Source of the DNA: Aquimonas voraii
Lineage (GTDB): Bacteria > Pseudomonadota > Gammaproteobacteria > Xanthomonadales > Xanthomonadaceae
Length of the DNA stretch: 64,000 nt
Direction of reading: 5' to 3'
Assembly (NCBI RefSeq): GCF_900101825.1
Contig: NZ_FNAG01000005.1
Coordinates: forward strand, 124,001 to 188,000
The notes under the pieces were generated by a model, which saw nothing but the letters and a program-made list of their open reading frames with translations, was not told where the DNA came from and made no database searches. The translations under genes were made by a program, and so were the position numbers. This document shows positions 53,693-63,398 of the stretch, piece by piece. Within the stretch, counting starts at the first letter, position 1. Each line of letters begins with the position of its first letter.

Positions 53693-53791
53693 CCCCTCTC
53701 CCCTGGCGGGAGAGGGGTTGGGGAGAGGGGGCGGGACCTCGCGCAGCCTTTACCCCTCTCCCCCTGCCCCTCTCCCACAAGGGGAGAGGGG
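53693..53791. repeat. CCCCTCTCCC hairpin pair inside the repeat block
   Basis: Two hairpins use the identical 10-bp stem CCCCTCTCCC / GGGAGAGGGG: 53693-53717 (loop CTGGC) and 53767-53791 (loop ACAAG). A further half-copy lies between. Repeats of this type are common between genes in many proteobacteria. No coding potential is seen. Confidence 0.75.
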
Positions 53792-53839
53792 AGACAGCCT
53801 CGGGTCGCGACTACGCCCGGATGCCGCGGGCCGCGCGCG

Positions 53840-53874
53840 CTACGAATCCCCAATCCCCAATCCCTAATCCCCGC
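53840..53874. repeat. Right arm of repeat block B (AATCCCC type, inverted)
   Basis: CTACGAATCCCCAATCCCC followed by AATCCCTAATCCCCGCC is the inverse of the left-arm motif (GGGATTGGGGATTCGTAG). Together with 53436-53460 it frames the 400-bp block. The M28 gene stop codon (TAG, 53866-53864) lies inside it, so the last residues of that protein are repeat-derived. Confidence 0.7.
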
Positions 53875-55534
53875 CCTTCGCAAACCGCAGCCCGAAGAAG
53901 TTGCCCTCGTTCCAGCGCGGCCGCTGGGCCTCGTCGGCGACGCGCTGGGCCACCACCTGGTTGAGGCGCGCGAGACGTGCAGCGCTGGGGTAGTGGATGG
54001 GCTGCTTGGCATCGTCGTTGGGCTGGTGGTAACGCTCCCGCAGGAAGTCATCGAGCTGGTCGAGCGCGTCGACCGAGGCGTCGCGGGCGACCACGCCACC
54101 GTCCATGTAGACCGCCGGGATGCCCTGGCGGATGAAGGCGTACTGGTCGCTGCGCACGAACACCACTTCCTCGGGCTTGGGGTCCGGCGAGAGCTCGATG
54201 CCGAGCTCGCCGGCGGCCTGTTTGACGATCGGTGCCAGCGAGCTGTTCTCGACGCCGATCGGGATCACGTCGCGCAGGTCGGTGAGCATGACCGGCATGT
54301 CCATGTTGACGTTGGCGATCAGGCCGTCCTTCGACACGGTCGGCCAGCGCGCGAAGTACTCCGCACCCAGCAGGCCCTTCTCCTCGGCGGTCAGCGCGAT
54401 GAACAGCTGCGAGCGCTTCGGTCGTGGCGCGGCCATGGCCTGGCGCGCGGCCTCCATCAGGATGGCGCTGCCCAGCGCATTGTCGAAGGCGCCGTTGTAA
54501 ATGTTGTCGCCGTCCACCGGCGCGCCGATGCCGACGTGGTCGAGGTGCGCGGTCAGCACCACGTGTTCGTCGGCGAGCTGCGGATCGCTGCCGGGCAGGC
54601 GGCCGACCACGTTGACGCTGTCGACGTTCTGCTGCCGGGTCTGTCCGGCCATGCGCACGCGCCAGGGCAGCTCGAAGCCGACCAGCTCGCCGCGATCAAG
54701 CCGGGCGAACACCTCCTCGGCCGGCATCGGCGCGCCGGCAAACAGGCGCTCGGCGACATGGGCGCCCATGGATGCGGTGGCCGTCAACTCGGGGAAACTG
54801 TCGACCGCCTTGCCGTCCGGCCCGCGCAGGCGCATGGCCGGCACCAGCCAGTTGCGGGCGCCCCGCGCCCACGGCGATTTCGACTCGCGCTCGGGATCGC
54901 CGAGGGTGATGACACCCACCGCACCGCGCTGGACGAAGCCGGCATTCTTGACCAGGCCCGAGCTGTAGTAGGCGCGCTGGTCGTTGGGGAAGCGCTCTGG
55001 CGCGCCGCTGAGCACCACCACCACCTTGCCGCGGACATCGAGGCCACGGAAATCGTCGTGCTCGAACTCGGGCGCAGCAACGCCCTGGCCGACAAAGACC
55101 AGCGGCGCCTCCAGCGAATGGGTGTTGGCGTTGAAGTTCACGCCCGGAAGGAAATCGGCCTGGAACTCGAAGCGCTCGCTGCGGCCGGCGTTGTCGCCGA
55201 TGCCCTCGAGCACCAGTTCGGCGGCGCCGGGCACGCGCTGGGCCTCGATCAGCGGCACGCGCTGGAAGTAGCTGCCGTCGTCGCCGCCCGGTTCGAGGCC
55301 GAGACGACGGTATTCGGCGGCGACGTAGTGGGCGGCGATGTCATAGCCGCGGGTGCCGGCGGCGCGTCCCTCCAGCAGGTCGTCGGCGAGGAAGCGCAGA
55401 TCCGCCTCGATCCGGCGCGCCGCGCCGTTCTCGTCGAAGCTCGGTGGCGCGACGCTGTGCGGCGCTTGCGTGCAGCCGGCCAGCGCCAGCGCGAGCGCGG
55501 CGGCAAGGGCGAAGGGGCGGGCGGTGCGCGGCAT
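53864..55534 (-). CDS. M28 family zinc aminopeptidase with PA domain, lipoprotein
   Basis: A 556-residue protein with a lipoprotein leader (LAAALALALAGCTQ). A PA (protease-associated) insert of about 130 residues (VRGKVVVVLSG, VQRGAVGVITLGD) precedes the catalytic M28 domain. Two-zinc ligands are HLDHVG, DNALGS, AEEKGLLG, and NMDMP, with the last His in ERYHQPNDD. It cleaves N-terminal residues from peptides in the periplasm or outside the cell. The start at 55534 was chosen for the leader. It ends KGGD, with the stop supplied by a repeat. Confidence 0.93.
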   Translation of the reverse strand: MPRTARPFALAAALALALAGCTQAPHSVAPPSFDENGAARRIEADLRFLADDLLEGRAAGTRGYDIAAHYVAAEYRRLGLEPGGDDGSYFQRVPLIEAQRVPGAAELVLEGIGDNAGRSERFEFQADFLPGVNFNANTHSLEAPLVFVGQGVAAPEFEHDDFRGLDVRGKVVVVLSGAPERFPNDQRAYYSSGLVKNAGFVQRGAVGVITLGDPERESKSPWARGARNWLVPAMRLRGPDGKAVDSFPELTATASMGAHVAERLFAGAPMPAEEVFARLDRGELVGFELPWRVRMAGQTRQQNVDSVNVVGRLPGSDPQLADEHVVLTAHLDHVGIGAPVDGDNIYNGAFDNALGSAILMEAARQAMAAPRPKRSQLFIALTAEEKGLLGAEYFARWPTVSKDGLIANVNMDMPVMLTDLRDVIPIGVENSSLAPIVKQAAGELGIELSPDPKPEEVVFVRSDQYAFIRQGIPAVYMDGGVVARDASVDALDQLDDFLRERYHQPNDDAKQPIHYPSAARLARLNQVVAQRVADEAQRPRWNEGNFFGLRFAKGGD

Positions 55535-55674
55535 GCGAATCTCCAAGGCTGTGCGGATCAGCCGGCTACTTTGGCGACTGCCGCGCGGGCGGTAAGGGCC
55601 GAAGGTCATTGGGCCAGGCCTTCCGGCATGCGGCTTGCTTAACCGCTGCCACCGTTCGTGACCGCAGGCCCGCC

Positions 55675-58600
55675 ATGCGCCTTGCCCGACCCGCCTCGCG
55701 CCTTCACCGCCCGCAACCGGTGCGCGCCTGTGCGGGTCCGGCGACAGCGAGGTTCGAGGGCGCTGCGTTGATGGCCACCCTGCTGGTGCTGCCACTGACC
55801 GCCCTGGCCACGGACCCCGCGCTGCCCGACTGGACCCTGAGCGACCTGTCGCTCGGCGCAGGCCTGCTGCTTCTGTTCGGCCTGCTGCTCGGGCGCCGGC
55901 GCGCGCATCGCGCCATGCAGCAGGCACTGGAGGATGGGCGGCTGGCACAGCAGAGCCTGCGCGAGCTGCTGGACAAGGCGCCAGCGGCGATCTGGCGTAC
56001 CGATACCCGGGGCCGGCTGGTATTCGCCAATCGCCGCCTGTGCGAGGCCCTCGGCCGCACGGAGGACGAACTGAAAGCGCTGCCGCGCTTCCGCGACGCC
56101 TTCGAGCCGGCCGCCGCCGCACGCATGGCGGGGCGCGAGGCGCAGGCGCTGGCGCGCGAGGAGCCGGTGTTCGGGCAGGAGACGCGCGAGGACGCGCAAG
56201 GACGCCGCCGCCACTTCGATGTGGTCAAGGTGCGCGTGCTCGATGCCGCCGGCCGCGCCGAGGGGGTGGTGACCATCGCCACCGAGGTGACCGAGCAGCG
56301 CGAGGCCGAGGCGCGCCTGCAGCAGCGCTATGCGCTGGAGCGCGAGCTGCTGCAGATCTCGCGCGGTCTGATGTCGGCGGATCACGCCGAGGTCGACACG
56401 GCGATCCGGCGTGCCTTGGCCCTGGTCGGGCAGTCGGCCGGCGCGGATCGCAGCCATCTGTTCCTCTTGCACGAGGCGGGCAGGCGCGCCGACAACACCC
56501 ACGAGTGGTGCGCCGCTGGCGTCGAGCCGCAGATCGCCCGCCTGCAGGACTGCGACATCGACGCCGCCTGGCCCTGGGCGACCGCGCAGCTGCGCCGCGG
56601 CCATCGGGTCGAAATTGCCGACGGCGAGGCTCTGCCGCCGGAGGCCGCGGCCGATCGCGCGAGCATGGCGGCGCAGGATATTCGCGCCATCGTGCTGCTG
56701 CCCATGCTGGCCGGCGGCGAACTGGCGGCCTTTGTCGGCCTCGACTGCGCGCGCGAGCGCCCGCGCTGGAGCGAGGCCGAGATTGGCCTGCTGCAGGTGG
56801 TCGGCGAACTGCTCAGCCAGGCCCTGCTGCGCACTCGCGCCGAGCGCCAGCGCCAGTCCGCGCTGGACGAACTGCATGCGCTGTTCAACGCCATTCCCGA
56901 CCTGATCTTCGTGCTCGACCGCCACGGTCGCTTCCTCGACTTCAAGGGCGGTGAGCTTGGCCTGCTGATGATGGCGCCGGGGGAGTTTCTCGGCCGCAGG
57001 CTGGAGGAGGTGCTGCCGCCCGAGCTCGCGACCCAGACCCGCCAGGCCCTCGCCGAGGTGCTGGGCGGCGGCTCGGCGCGCTTCGACTACCGTGTGCCGG
57101 TCGGCGCCCAGCTCTGCGACTTCGAGCTGCGCCTGGTCGGCCTGGCCGATGGCCGGGCGCTGTCGATTTCGCGCGACATCACCGCCCGCAAGCGCTTCGA
57201 GCGCGCCCTGGCCGACAGCGAGCAGCGCTTCCGCGAACTGCTGGAGGCTCTGCCGAGCATCGCCGTGCAGGGCTACGACCGAGAGCTCAAGGTCACCTTC
57301 TGGAATGCCGGCAGCGAGCGGCTCTACGGCTATCCACGCGAACAGGCCTTGGGACAGCGGCTGACCGAACTGATCATCCCGCCGCCCTTCCGCGGCCTGG
57401 TCGAGCAGCGTACTGCCGAGTGGTTCGCCGGCGGCGAAGTGGCCCCGCCCGAGGAGCTGCGCCTGCTGCGCGCCGACGGCGAAGAGGTGGTGGTGCTGTC
57501 GAGTCACGCCATGCAGATCAAGGCTGACGGCAGTCGCGAACTGTTCTGTCTCGACATCGACCTGGGCCCGCTGCGCCGCGCCGAGGAGCAGCTGCGGCTG
57601 GCGGCCAGCGTGTTCACCCACACCCAGGAGGGCGTGCTGATCACCGATCCGCAGGGGCGCATCGTCGAGGTCAACCAGGCGTTCACCGAGATTACCGGCT
57701 ACCCCCGCGAGGCAGTGATCGGGCAGACGCCCGCGCTGCTGAAGTCCGGTCGGCACGATCAGGATCTATACGCGCAGATGTGGCGCAGTCTGGTCGAGCA
57801 GGGCCATTGGGTCGGCGAGATCTGGAACCGGCGCCGCAACGGCGAAGCCTATGCCGAGTACCTCAAGATCAACGCCGTGCGCGATGACGCCGGCAGGGTG
57901 CTGAACTACGTCGGCCTGTTCGCCGACATCACCGCGCAGAAGACCTACCAGCAGCACCTGGAGCGGATCGCCCACTTCGATTCGCTGACCGGCCTGCCCA
58001 ACCGCGTGCTGCTGGCCGATCGCCTGCGCCAGGCGATGGCGCATGCGCGGCGCCAGCAGATGCAGGTGGCGGTGGCCTATATCGACCTCGACGGCTTCAA
58101 GGCGATCAACGACCACCATGGACACGACATCGGTGACCGCTTTCTCTGCGCGGTCGGCGAGCGCATGCGCCAGCAACTGCGCGAATGGGACACGGTGGCG
58201 CGGATCGGCGGCGACGAATTCGTGGTTCTGCTGGTCAACCTGCCCGAGGGCGGCCCACTGCAGGAGCTTCTGGAGCGCCTGCAGCGCGCGCTCTCCGAGC
58301 CGCTGCAGCTGGAGTCGCTGCAGCTGCCAGTCGCCGCCAGCATCGGCGTCAGCCTGTATCCACAGGACGAAGAGCTCGAGGCCGAGCAGCTGCTGCGCCA
58401 GGCCGACCAGGCGATGTACCAGGCCAAGCACGGCGGCAAGGGTCATGTGCGCTACTTCGACGCCGCCCTCGATGCCAGCAACCGCAGCCGCCAGCAACTG
58501 CTGCAGCGGCTGCGCGAGGCGCTGGACGCCGGCGAGCTGGTGCTGTTCTACCAGCCGCGTTTCGAGCTGCGCTCGGGCCACGTCCTCGGCATGGAAGCGC

Positions 58601-59652
58601 TGATGCGCTGGCAGCATCCGCAGCGCGGCCTGCTGCCGCCGGATGCCTTCCTGCCGTTCAGCGAGGGCGAGGAGCTTGGCCTTGCCCTGGGCGAATGGGC
58701 ACTGCGCCAGGCGCTGAGCGACCTTTCAGGCTGGCAGCAGCAGGGCCTGGATCTCGGCGTCAGCGTGAACATCGCACCGCGCCACCTGCTGAGCCCCGGC
58801 TTCGTCGAGCGCCTGCAGGCCCTGTTGGCTGCCTTCCCGCAGCTGGAGTACGGCAGCCTGACGCTGGAGGTGCTGGAGAGCAGTCTGCTCGACGACATCG
58901 ACCGCGCGACTTCGGTGATCGCCCGCTGCCGCGAATTCGGCGTGGGCTGCGCCCTTGATGACTTCGGCACCGGCTATTCCTCGCTGGCCTACCTCAAGCA
59001 CCTGCCCTTCAGCGAGCTCAAGATCGACCGCAGCTTCGTCCGCGACATGCTGGCCGACCCCGAGGACCTCGCGATCATCCAGGGCATCGTCGGGCTGGCG
59101 CGGGCCTTCCGCCTGCGTCTGGTCGCCGAGGGCGTGGAGACCGGCGAGCATGCCCGTGCCCTGCTGCACGTGGGTTGCACCCAGGCCCAGGGCTATGGCA
59201 TCGCCCGGCCGATGCCGGCGGCGGAGGTGGTGCCCTGGCTGCGCGGCTGGCGGCCGGATCCGGAGTGGGTGCACGTCAGAGAGCTGCCCGCCGGCGGCCA
59301 CATGGCGATGTTCGTACAGGCCGCGCACCGGGGCTGGCTGCAGCAGCTGGGCGACTGGCTTGACGGCGTCGACAGCGGCGGACCGCCGCCGGCGCGTCCG
59401 GCACGGGGTTTCGGTCGTTGGCTGGCGGATCTGCCGCCCGACCTGCGCGAGGGCGCAGCAGCGCGGCAGGTCTGGCTGGACTATCAGGCCTTGCACCAGC
59501 ACTTCGATGCCGCGGTCGCCGCCCATGCCGCCGGCGGTATCGCGGCCGCACGAGGCAGACGCGAATCCCTGCTGGCCAGCGGCCAGCGCTTCATCGAGGG
59601 CCTGGAACATCTGGTGGTGGCGCTGGCCGAGGGCGGTTCCGGCCGCGCCTGA
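55675..59652 (+). CDS. PAS-GAF-PAS-PAS-PAS-GGDEF-EAL cyclic-di-GMP enzyme with CZB-like tail
   Basis: A 1325-residue protein with two N-terminal hydrophobic segments, one signal-like, then PAS (about 95-215), GAF (225-385), three more PAS (400-510, 518-635, 642-760), GGDEF (765-930, loop GGDEF intact) and EAL (935-1190). The EAL domain keeps EALMRW, NIAPRHL, DDFGTGYSSL, LKIDRSF and AEGVET. Both catalytic domains look active, so it could make or cleave c-di-GMP according to its signals. The last 80 residues (GFGRWLADLP, LHQHFDAAVAAHA) resemble the CZB zinc-sensing helices but lack the usual first His/Cys ligands. The ATG at 55771 is an alternative start. It ends 6 bp from the convergent DUF3299 gene. 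Confidence 0.93.
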   Translation: MRLARPASRLHRPQPVRACAGPATARFEGAALMATLLVLPLTALATDPALPDWTLSDLSLGAGLLLLFGLLLGRRRAHRAMQQALEDGRLAQQSLRELLDKAPAAIWRTDTRGRLVFANRRLCEALGRTEDELKALPRFRDAFEPAAAARMAGREAQALAREEPVFGQETREDAQGRRRHFDVVKVRVLDAAGRAEGVVTIATEVTEQREAEARLQQRYALERELLQISRGLMSADHAEVDTAIRRALALVGQSAGADRSHLFLLHEAGRRADNTHEWCAAGVEPQIARLQDCDIDAAWPWATAQLRRGHRVEIADGEALPPEAAADRASMAAQDIRAIVLLPMLAGGELAAFVGLDCARERPRWSEAEIGLLQVVGELLSQALLRTRAERQRQSALDELHALFNAIPDLIFVLDRHGRFLDFKGGELGLLMMAPGEFLGRRLEEVLPPELATQTRQALAEVLGGGSARFDYRVPVGAQLCDFELRLVGLADGRALSISRDITARKRFERALADSEQRFRELLEALPSIAVQGYDRELKVTFWNAGSERLYGYPREQALGQRLTELIIPPPFRGLVEQRTAEWFAGGEVAPPEELRLLRADGEEVVVLSSHAMQIKADGSRELFCLDIDLGPLRRAEEQLRLAASVFTHTQEGVLITDPQGRIVEVNQAFTEITGYPREAVIGQTPALLKSGRHDQDLYAQMWRSLVEQGHWVGEIWNRRRNGEAYAEYLKINAVRDDAGRVLNYVGLFADITAQKTYQQHLERIAHFDSLTGLPNRVLLADRLRQAMAHARRQQMQVAVAYIDLDGFKAINDHHGHDIGDRFLCAVGERMRQQLREWDTVARIGGDEFVVLLVNLPEGGPLQELLERLQRALSEPLQLESLQLPVAASIGVSLYPQDEELEAEQLLRQADQAMYQAKHGGKGHVRYFDAALDASNRSRQQLLQRLREALDAGELVLFYQPRFELRSGHVLGMEALMRWQHPQRGLLPPDAFLPFSEGEELGLALGEWALRQALSDLSGWQQQGLDLGVSVNIAPRHLLSPGFVERLQALLAAFPQLEYGSLTLEVLESSLLDDIDRATSVIARCREFGVGCALDDFGTGYSSLAYLKHLPFSELKIDRSFVRDMLADPEDLAIIQGIVGLARAFRLRLVAEGVETGEHARALLHVGCTQAQGYGIARPMPAAEVVPWLRGWRPDPEWVHVRELPAGGHMAMFVQAAHRGWLQQLGDWLDGVDSGGPPPARPARGFGRWLADLPPDLREGAAARQVWLDYQALHQHFDAAVAAHAAGGIAAARGRRESLLASGQRFIEGLEHLVVALAEGGSGRA

Positions 59653-59658
59653 GCCGAC

Positions 59659-60138
59659 TTACTCCCAGGGCTCGACCTTCTCGACCTCGATCACGTAGTG
59701 CGACTGCGCGACGCTGTTGCGCGTGGGTTTGACTTCGAGCTTGCCGTAGACCCAGTAGGCGGCCCAGATCTCGGTCATCTCGATCGGCTCCTTGGGGGCG
59801 GCGAACACGATCTGGTTCGGCGGCGGCGGCGGCACGTGGATGCAGGCGCCGAAGTAGGGCACGACGAAGAATTCGCTGATCTTGTTGTCCTCGGTGATCG
59901 TCACCGGAACGATGTAGCCGGGCAGGCGGCCCTCCGCGCCGTTCAGCGCCAGCACCGGCGTGGACTCGCTGTAGTCGGGCGCGACCGGCTCGCCGTCGTG
60001 GTCGACCACGGCCTGGTCCTGCAGCAGCTTGAGCTCGTCCTCGGGAATCAGTTCCAGCCAGTCGAAAGTACGCACCTCGGCCAGCGCGGGCAGGGCGAAC
60101 AGGGCAAACGTGAGGCTCAGCAGCAGACGTTTCATCAT
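59659..60138 (-). CDS. DUF3299 secreted protein, last gene of zrg-like operon
   Basis: A 159-residue protein with a signal peptide (KRLLLSLTFALFALPALA). The body holds the DUF3299 signature FFVVPYFGACIHVPPPPPNQ and VYGKLEVKPT. The Cys-His pair and Pro run suggest a metal or redox role in the periplasm. It follows the ABC permease gene by 34 bp on the same strand. In Vibrio a DUF3299 protein belongs to a zinc-uptake operon with DUF2796 and ABC genes. A start three bases later is possible. Confidence 0.9.
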   Translation of the reverse strand: MMKRLLLSLTFALFALPALAEVRTFDWLELIPEDELKLLQDQAVVDHDGEPVAPDYSESTPVLALNGAEGRLPGYIVPVTITEDNKISEFFVVPYFGACIHVPPPPPNQIVFAAPKEPIEMTEIWAAYWVYGKLEVKPTRNSVAQSHYVIEVEKVEPWE

Positions 60139-60172
60139 GGGGTTCCGGGGCGTGGGAGAGGGCCGTGGCGGC

Positions 60173-61422
60173 CTACTGGCGGACCATCATGCCGTCAGCC
60201 AGCGAGCGCCGATAGGCCAGAAAGGCAGGGATCAGGCCGACCGCCACGCCGGCGCCCAGCACCAGGCCAAGCAGCTTGAATTCGGCGACGCTCGGCCAGC
60301 CCAGTTCGATGGCAATGCCCGAAGCGCGCTCGATCGTCGGCGCCATCAGCGCCAGGCCGCCGTGCAGCAGGGCCAGCCCCAGCAGCAGGCCGACGGCCGT
60401 CAGCAGCAGGGCTTCCAGCAGCAGCAGGGCGGATACGGTGCCGGGGCCGGCGCCCAGCGCGCGCAGGATCGCCATCTCGCGGCGGCGCTCGCTCAGGGTG
60501 CCGAGCAGGGCGGCCAGCATGCCGAGCAGGCCGGCGGCGACCACGCAGGCGGCGGTGAGCATCAGCGCCTTCTCGACCACGCCCAGCATGCCCCAGAGCT
60601 GCTGCAGGGCGACGCCGGGCAGCACCGCGGTCAGGGGTTCGGCGCGGAACTCGTTGACCGCACGCTGCACCGCAAAGGTGGCCATGCGCGATTCGAGACC
60701 AACGAAGAAGGCCGTGATCGCGCGCGGCTGCAGGCGCTCGGGCGGGATCTCATCCGGTGCCCGGCCGATCCGCGTGCCGGCGCGCCAGTTGAGGTGGATG
60801 GCCTCGATCGCCTCCAGGCTGACATGCACGCTGTGGTCGATCGGCGTGCCGGTGCGGGCGAGCACGCCGACCACGGTGAAGGGCCGGTCGTCGTGCTGGT
60901 TGGGATTGAGGGTGCCGGTGCCGTGGGCCAGCACGATCGACTCGCCCAGCACATAGCCGAGCCGCTCGGCGACCTCGGCGCCAAGCACAGCCTCGAACAG
61001 GCCGTCGAAAGCCTGGCCCTGCTCGAAGCGCAACGCGCGGTTGCCGCCGGTGCGCACGTGCTCGAAGAAACCCGCCGTGGTGCCGACCACCCGATAGCCT
61101 TTGTGCGAATCGCCGAGGCTGATCGGCACCGTCCAGGCCACGTCCTCGCGCTCGGCGATTTCGCGGTAGCTCGCCCAGCTGACGTTGTTGGTGGCGTCGC
61201 CCAGGTGGAACACCGAGTACAGCAGCAGCTGCACCGGGTGCGCGCGCGCGCCGACGATGAGATCGGTGCCGGCCACGGTGCGCAGAAAGCTGTTGCGCGC
61301 CTCGTTGCGCAGGCGTTCGACGCCGAGCAGCAGCAGCACGCTCAGCGCGATGGTCGCCACTGTGACCAAGGCGGTGAAGCGGCGGTTGGCGAGGCTGGCC
61401 CAGGCCAGTCGGAGCAGGGCGC

Positions 61423-61426
<4 letters not shown>
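60173..61426 (-). CDS. FtsX/MacB-type ABC transporter permease
   Basis: A 417-residue permease with one N-terminal membrane segment (ALVTVATIALSVLLLLGV), a MacB-type periplasmic domain of about 230 residues, and three C-terminal segments (ALMLTAACVVAAGLLGML, VSALLLLEALLLTAVGLLL, LLGLVLGAGVAVGLIPAFL). SERRREMAILRALGA is the FtsX cytoplasmic signature. Its ATG overlaps the stop of the ATPase gene (4 bp). FtsX-type permeases usually extract or sense molecules rather than import them, so the transport direction is open. Confidence 0.92.
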
Positions 61427-62150
<724 letters not shown>

Positions 62151-62154
<4 letters not shown>

Positions 62155-62804
62155 GGCTGCAGTCGGATCACGCTCTGGCCCGGCGCCAGTCGACCGCCGT
62201 CCTGGGCCGTGTCGGTGACCAGCTGGTAGTCGATGCGCTCGAGCTTGGAAAAGTGCTGGAACAGCCGGACCTCGATCGCGCCCAGCGCCTCGGGTCGGCT
62301 GCACTCGAAGCGATGGTAGACCCGCCAGCTGCTGTGGCCGCCGTGCCCATGGTCATGGCCCTCGTGCGCGTGCTCGTGCGCATGGTCGTGATCGTGATCG
62401 TGATCGTTGCTTGCCCCCGCGGCCTCGGGCAGGTCGGCGTCGATGCGCGCGGACTGCACCGTGCAGCCGGCGGCGGGTTCCCAGCCGTACAGCGCACTGG
62501 GGTTGTTCAACAGCAGCCGCGCCTGCTCGACGCGAGCGACTTCCTCCGCGCCCTCGGGGGCGCGCTCGAAGCCGACGAACCCGTAGGCCGCGCCCTCGAT
62601 CTGCAGCTCCAGCGTGCCGCCGGACAACGCCACGTCGAGGCGCGCCGCGCCGTGTTCGTGCGCTCCCTGCTCGCGCGGCGCCGCCCCCGCAGGCGCGGGC
62701 TCATGGGCGTGATCCCCGTGGGCTTGCGCCAGGCCAAGGCCGGGCAATGCGCAGGCGAGCAGGAGCAAGCTCGAGGGGTGCAGTCGCGGCAGGCGTGTGC
62801 GCAT
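62151..62804 (-). CDS. DUF2796 (ZrgA-type) zinc-binding periplasmic protein
   Basis: A 217-residue protein with a signal peptide (SSLLLLACALPGLGLAQA). Just after cleavage comes HGDHAHE, and at about 133-157 a long run alternating Asp/His/Glu with His (12 His in about 25 residues), typical of a zinc-loading loop. Conserved parts are HEHGAARLDVALSG, YGFVGFERAPEGAEE and YHRFECSRPEALG. ZrgA in Vibrio captures zinc for an ABC system. It is the first gene of the operon. A possible Zur half-site lies about 62 bp upstream. Confidence 0.9.
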
Positions 62805-62865
62805 GGGCGGTTCCTGATGGAGCAGTGGTGGGAAAGGGGCGGCGGGCCGTCAGGACCGCGGCTGA

Positions 62866-62878
62866 GTTATGTTATAGC
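62866..62878. promoter_or_regulatory. Candidate Zur site between divergent zrgA-like and MerC genes
   Basis: GTTATGTTATAGC matches one half of the Zur palindrome (ATGTTATA..TATAACAT) but the second half is poor (GCTTGCGAC). It is the most AT-rich part of the 93-bp gap and is centred between the two divergent starts, as expected for joint control. Confidence 0.35.
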
Positions 62879-62897
62879 GCTTGCGACCCCTTGGCAG

Positions 62898-63323
62898 ATG
62901 CCCATGTCCTCTCCCGCCGGCCGCGGTTCACCCCGCGCCTGGGTCGATCGCTTCGGCCTCGGTCTGGCGGTGCTGTGCGCCCTGCACTGTCTCGCCACCG
63001 CCGCCGTCCTGATCGGATTTCCCGCGCTCTGGCTGAAGCTGCGCTACCAGGCGCCGCAGTTCCTCTGGCTGTTCGAGGCCGAGCGCTGGATCGCCGGCCT
63101 TAGTCTCGCCATCGCCGCACTGGCCCTGCTGCTGGCCCTGCGCAAGCTGCGCGCGCCGGGCGCACGCAGTCTGCTGCTGCTCGGTGCAGGCAGCGTGAGC
63201 CTGGGCCTGTGGTGGCCACCGCTGGCGCACAGCCTGTGGAGCGTGCCGGCCGTGAGCGGTGGGGCCCTGATGATCGCGCTCGGCCACTACCGGCAGCTGC
63301 GGGGCTGGCGCCGCTGCAGCTGA
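62898..63323 (+). CDS. MerC-domain membrane protein
   Basis: A 141-residue protein with three or four membrane segments (LGLAVLCALHCLATAAVLIG, IAGLSLAIAALALLLAL, LLLLGAGSVSLGLW). The CALHC pair in the first segment is the metal-binding site of MerC-type transporters. MerC carries Hg2+ in mer operons, but isolated MerC-domain genes in this order are chromosomal. No mer genes are present. It diverges from the zinc-uptake operon and may belong to the zinc response. The start at 62898 is followed by a second in-frame ATG at 62904. Confidence 0.88.
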   Translation: MPMSSPAGRGSPRAWVDRFGLGLAVLCALHCLATAAVLIGFPALWLKLRYQAPQFLWLFEAERWIAGLSLAIAALALLLALRKLRAPGARSLLLLGAGSVSLGLWWPPLAHSLWSVPAVSGGALMIALGHYRQLRGWRRCS

Positions 63324-63398
63324 ACAATGCGGGGCCTGTCGGAAAGTGCGCTCGCAGTCCGTATCCTGTCCCGATCACTTCGCTTTCGAGGCCCTGCC

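Noticed and set aside
53580-53964. Small open frames in the repeat block after glmU
   Set aside because: They consist of hairpin repeats (Pro/Leu/Ser and Gly/Glu runs) and have no ribosome-binding site or family match.
55639-57756. A 705-codon minus-strand open frame opposite the PAS/GAF/GGDEF/EAL gene
   Set aside because: No domain is seen in it, while the plus strand reads through PAS and GAF domains in frame.
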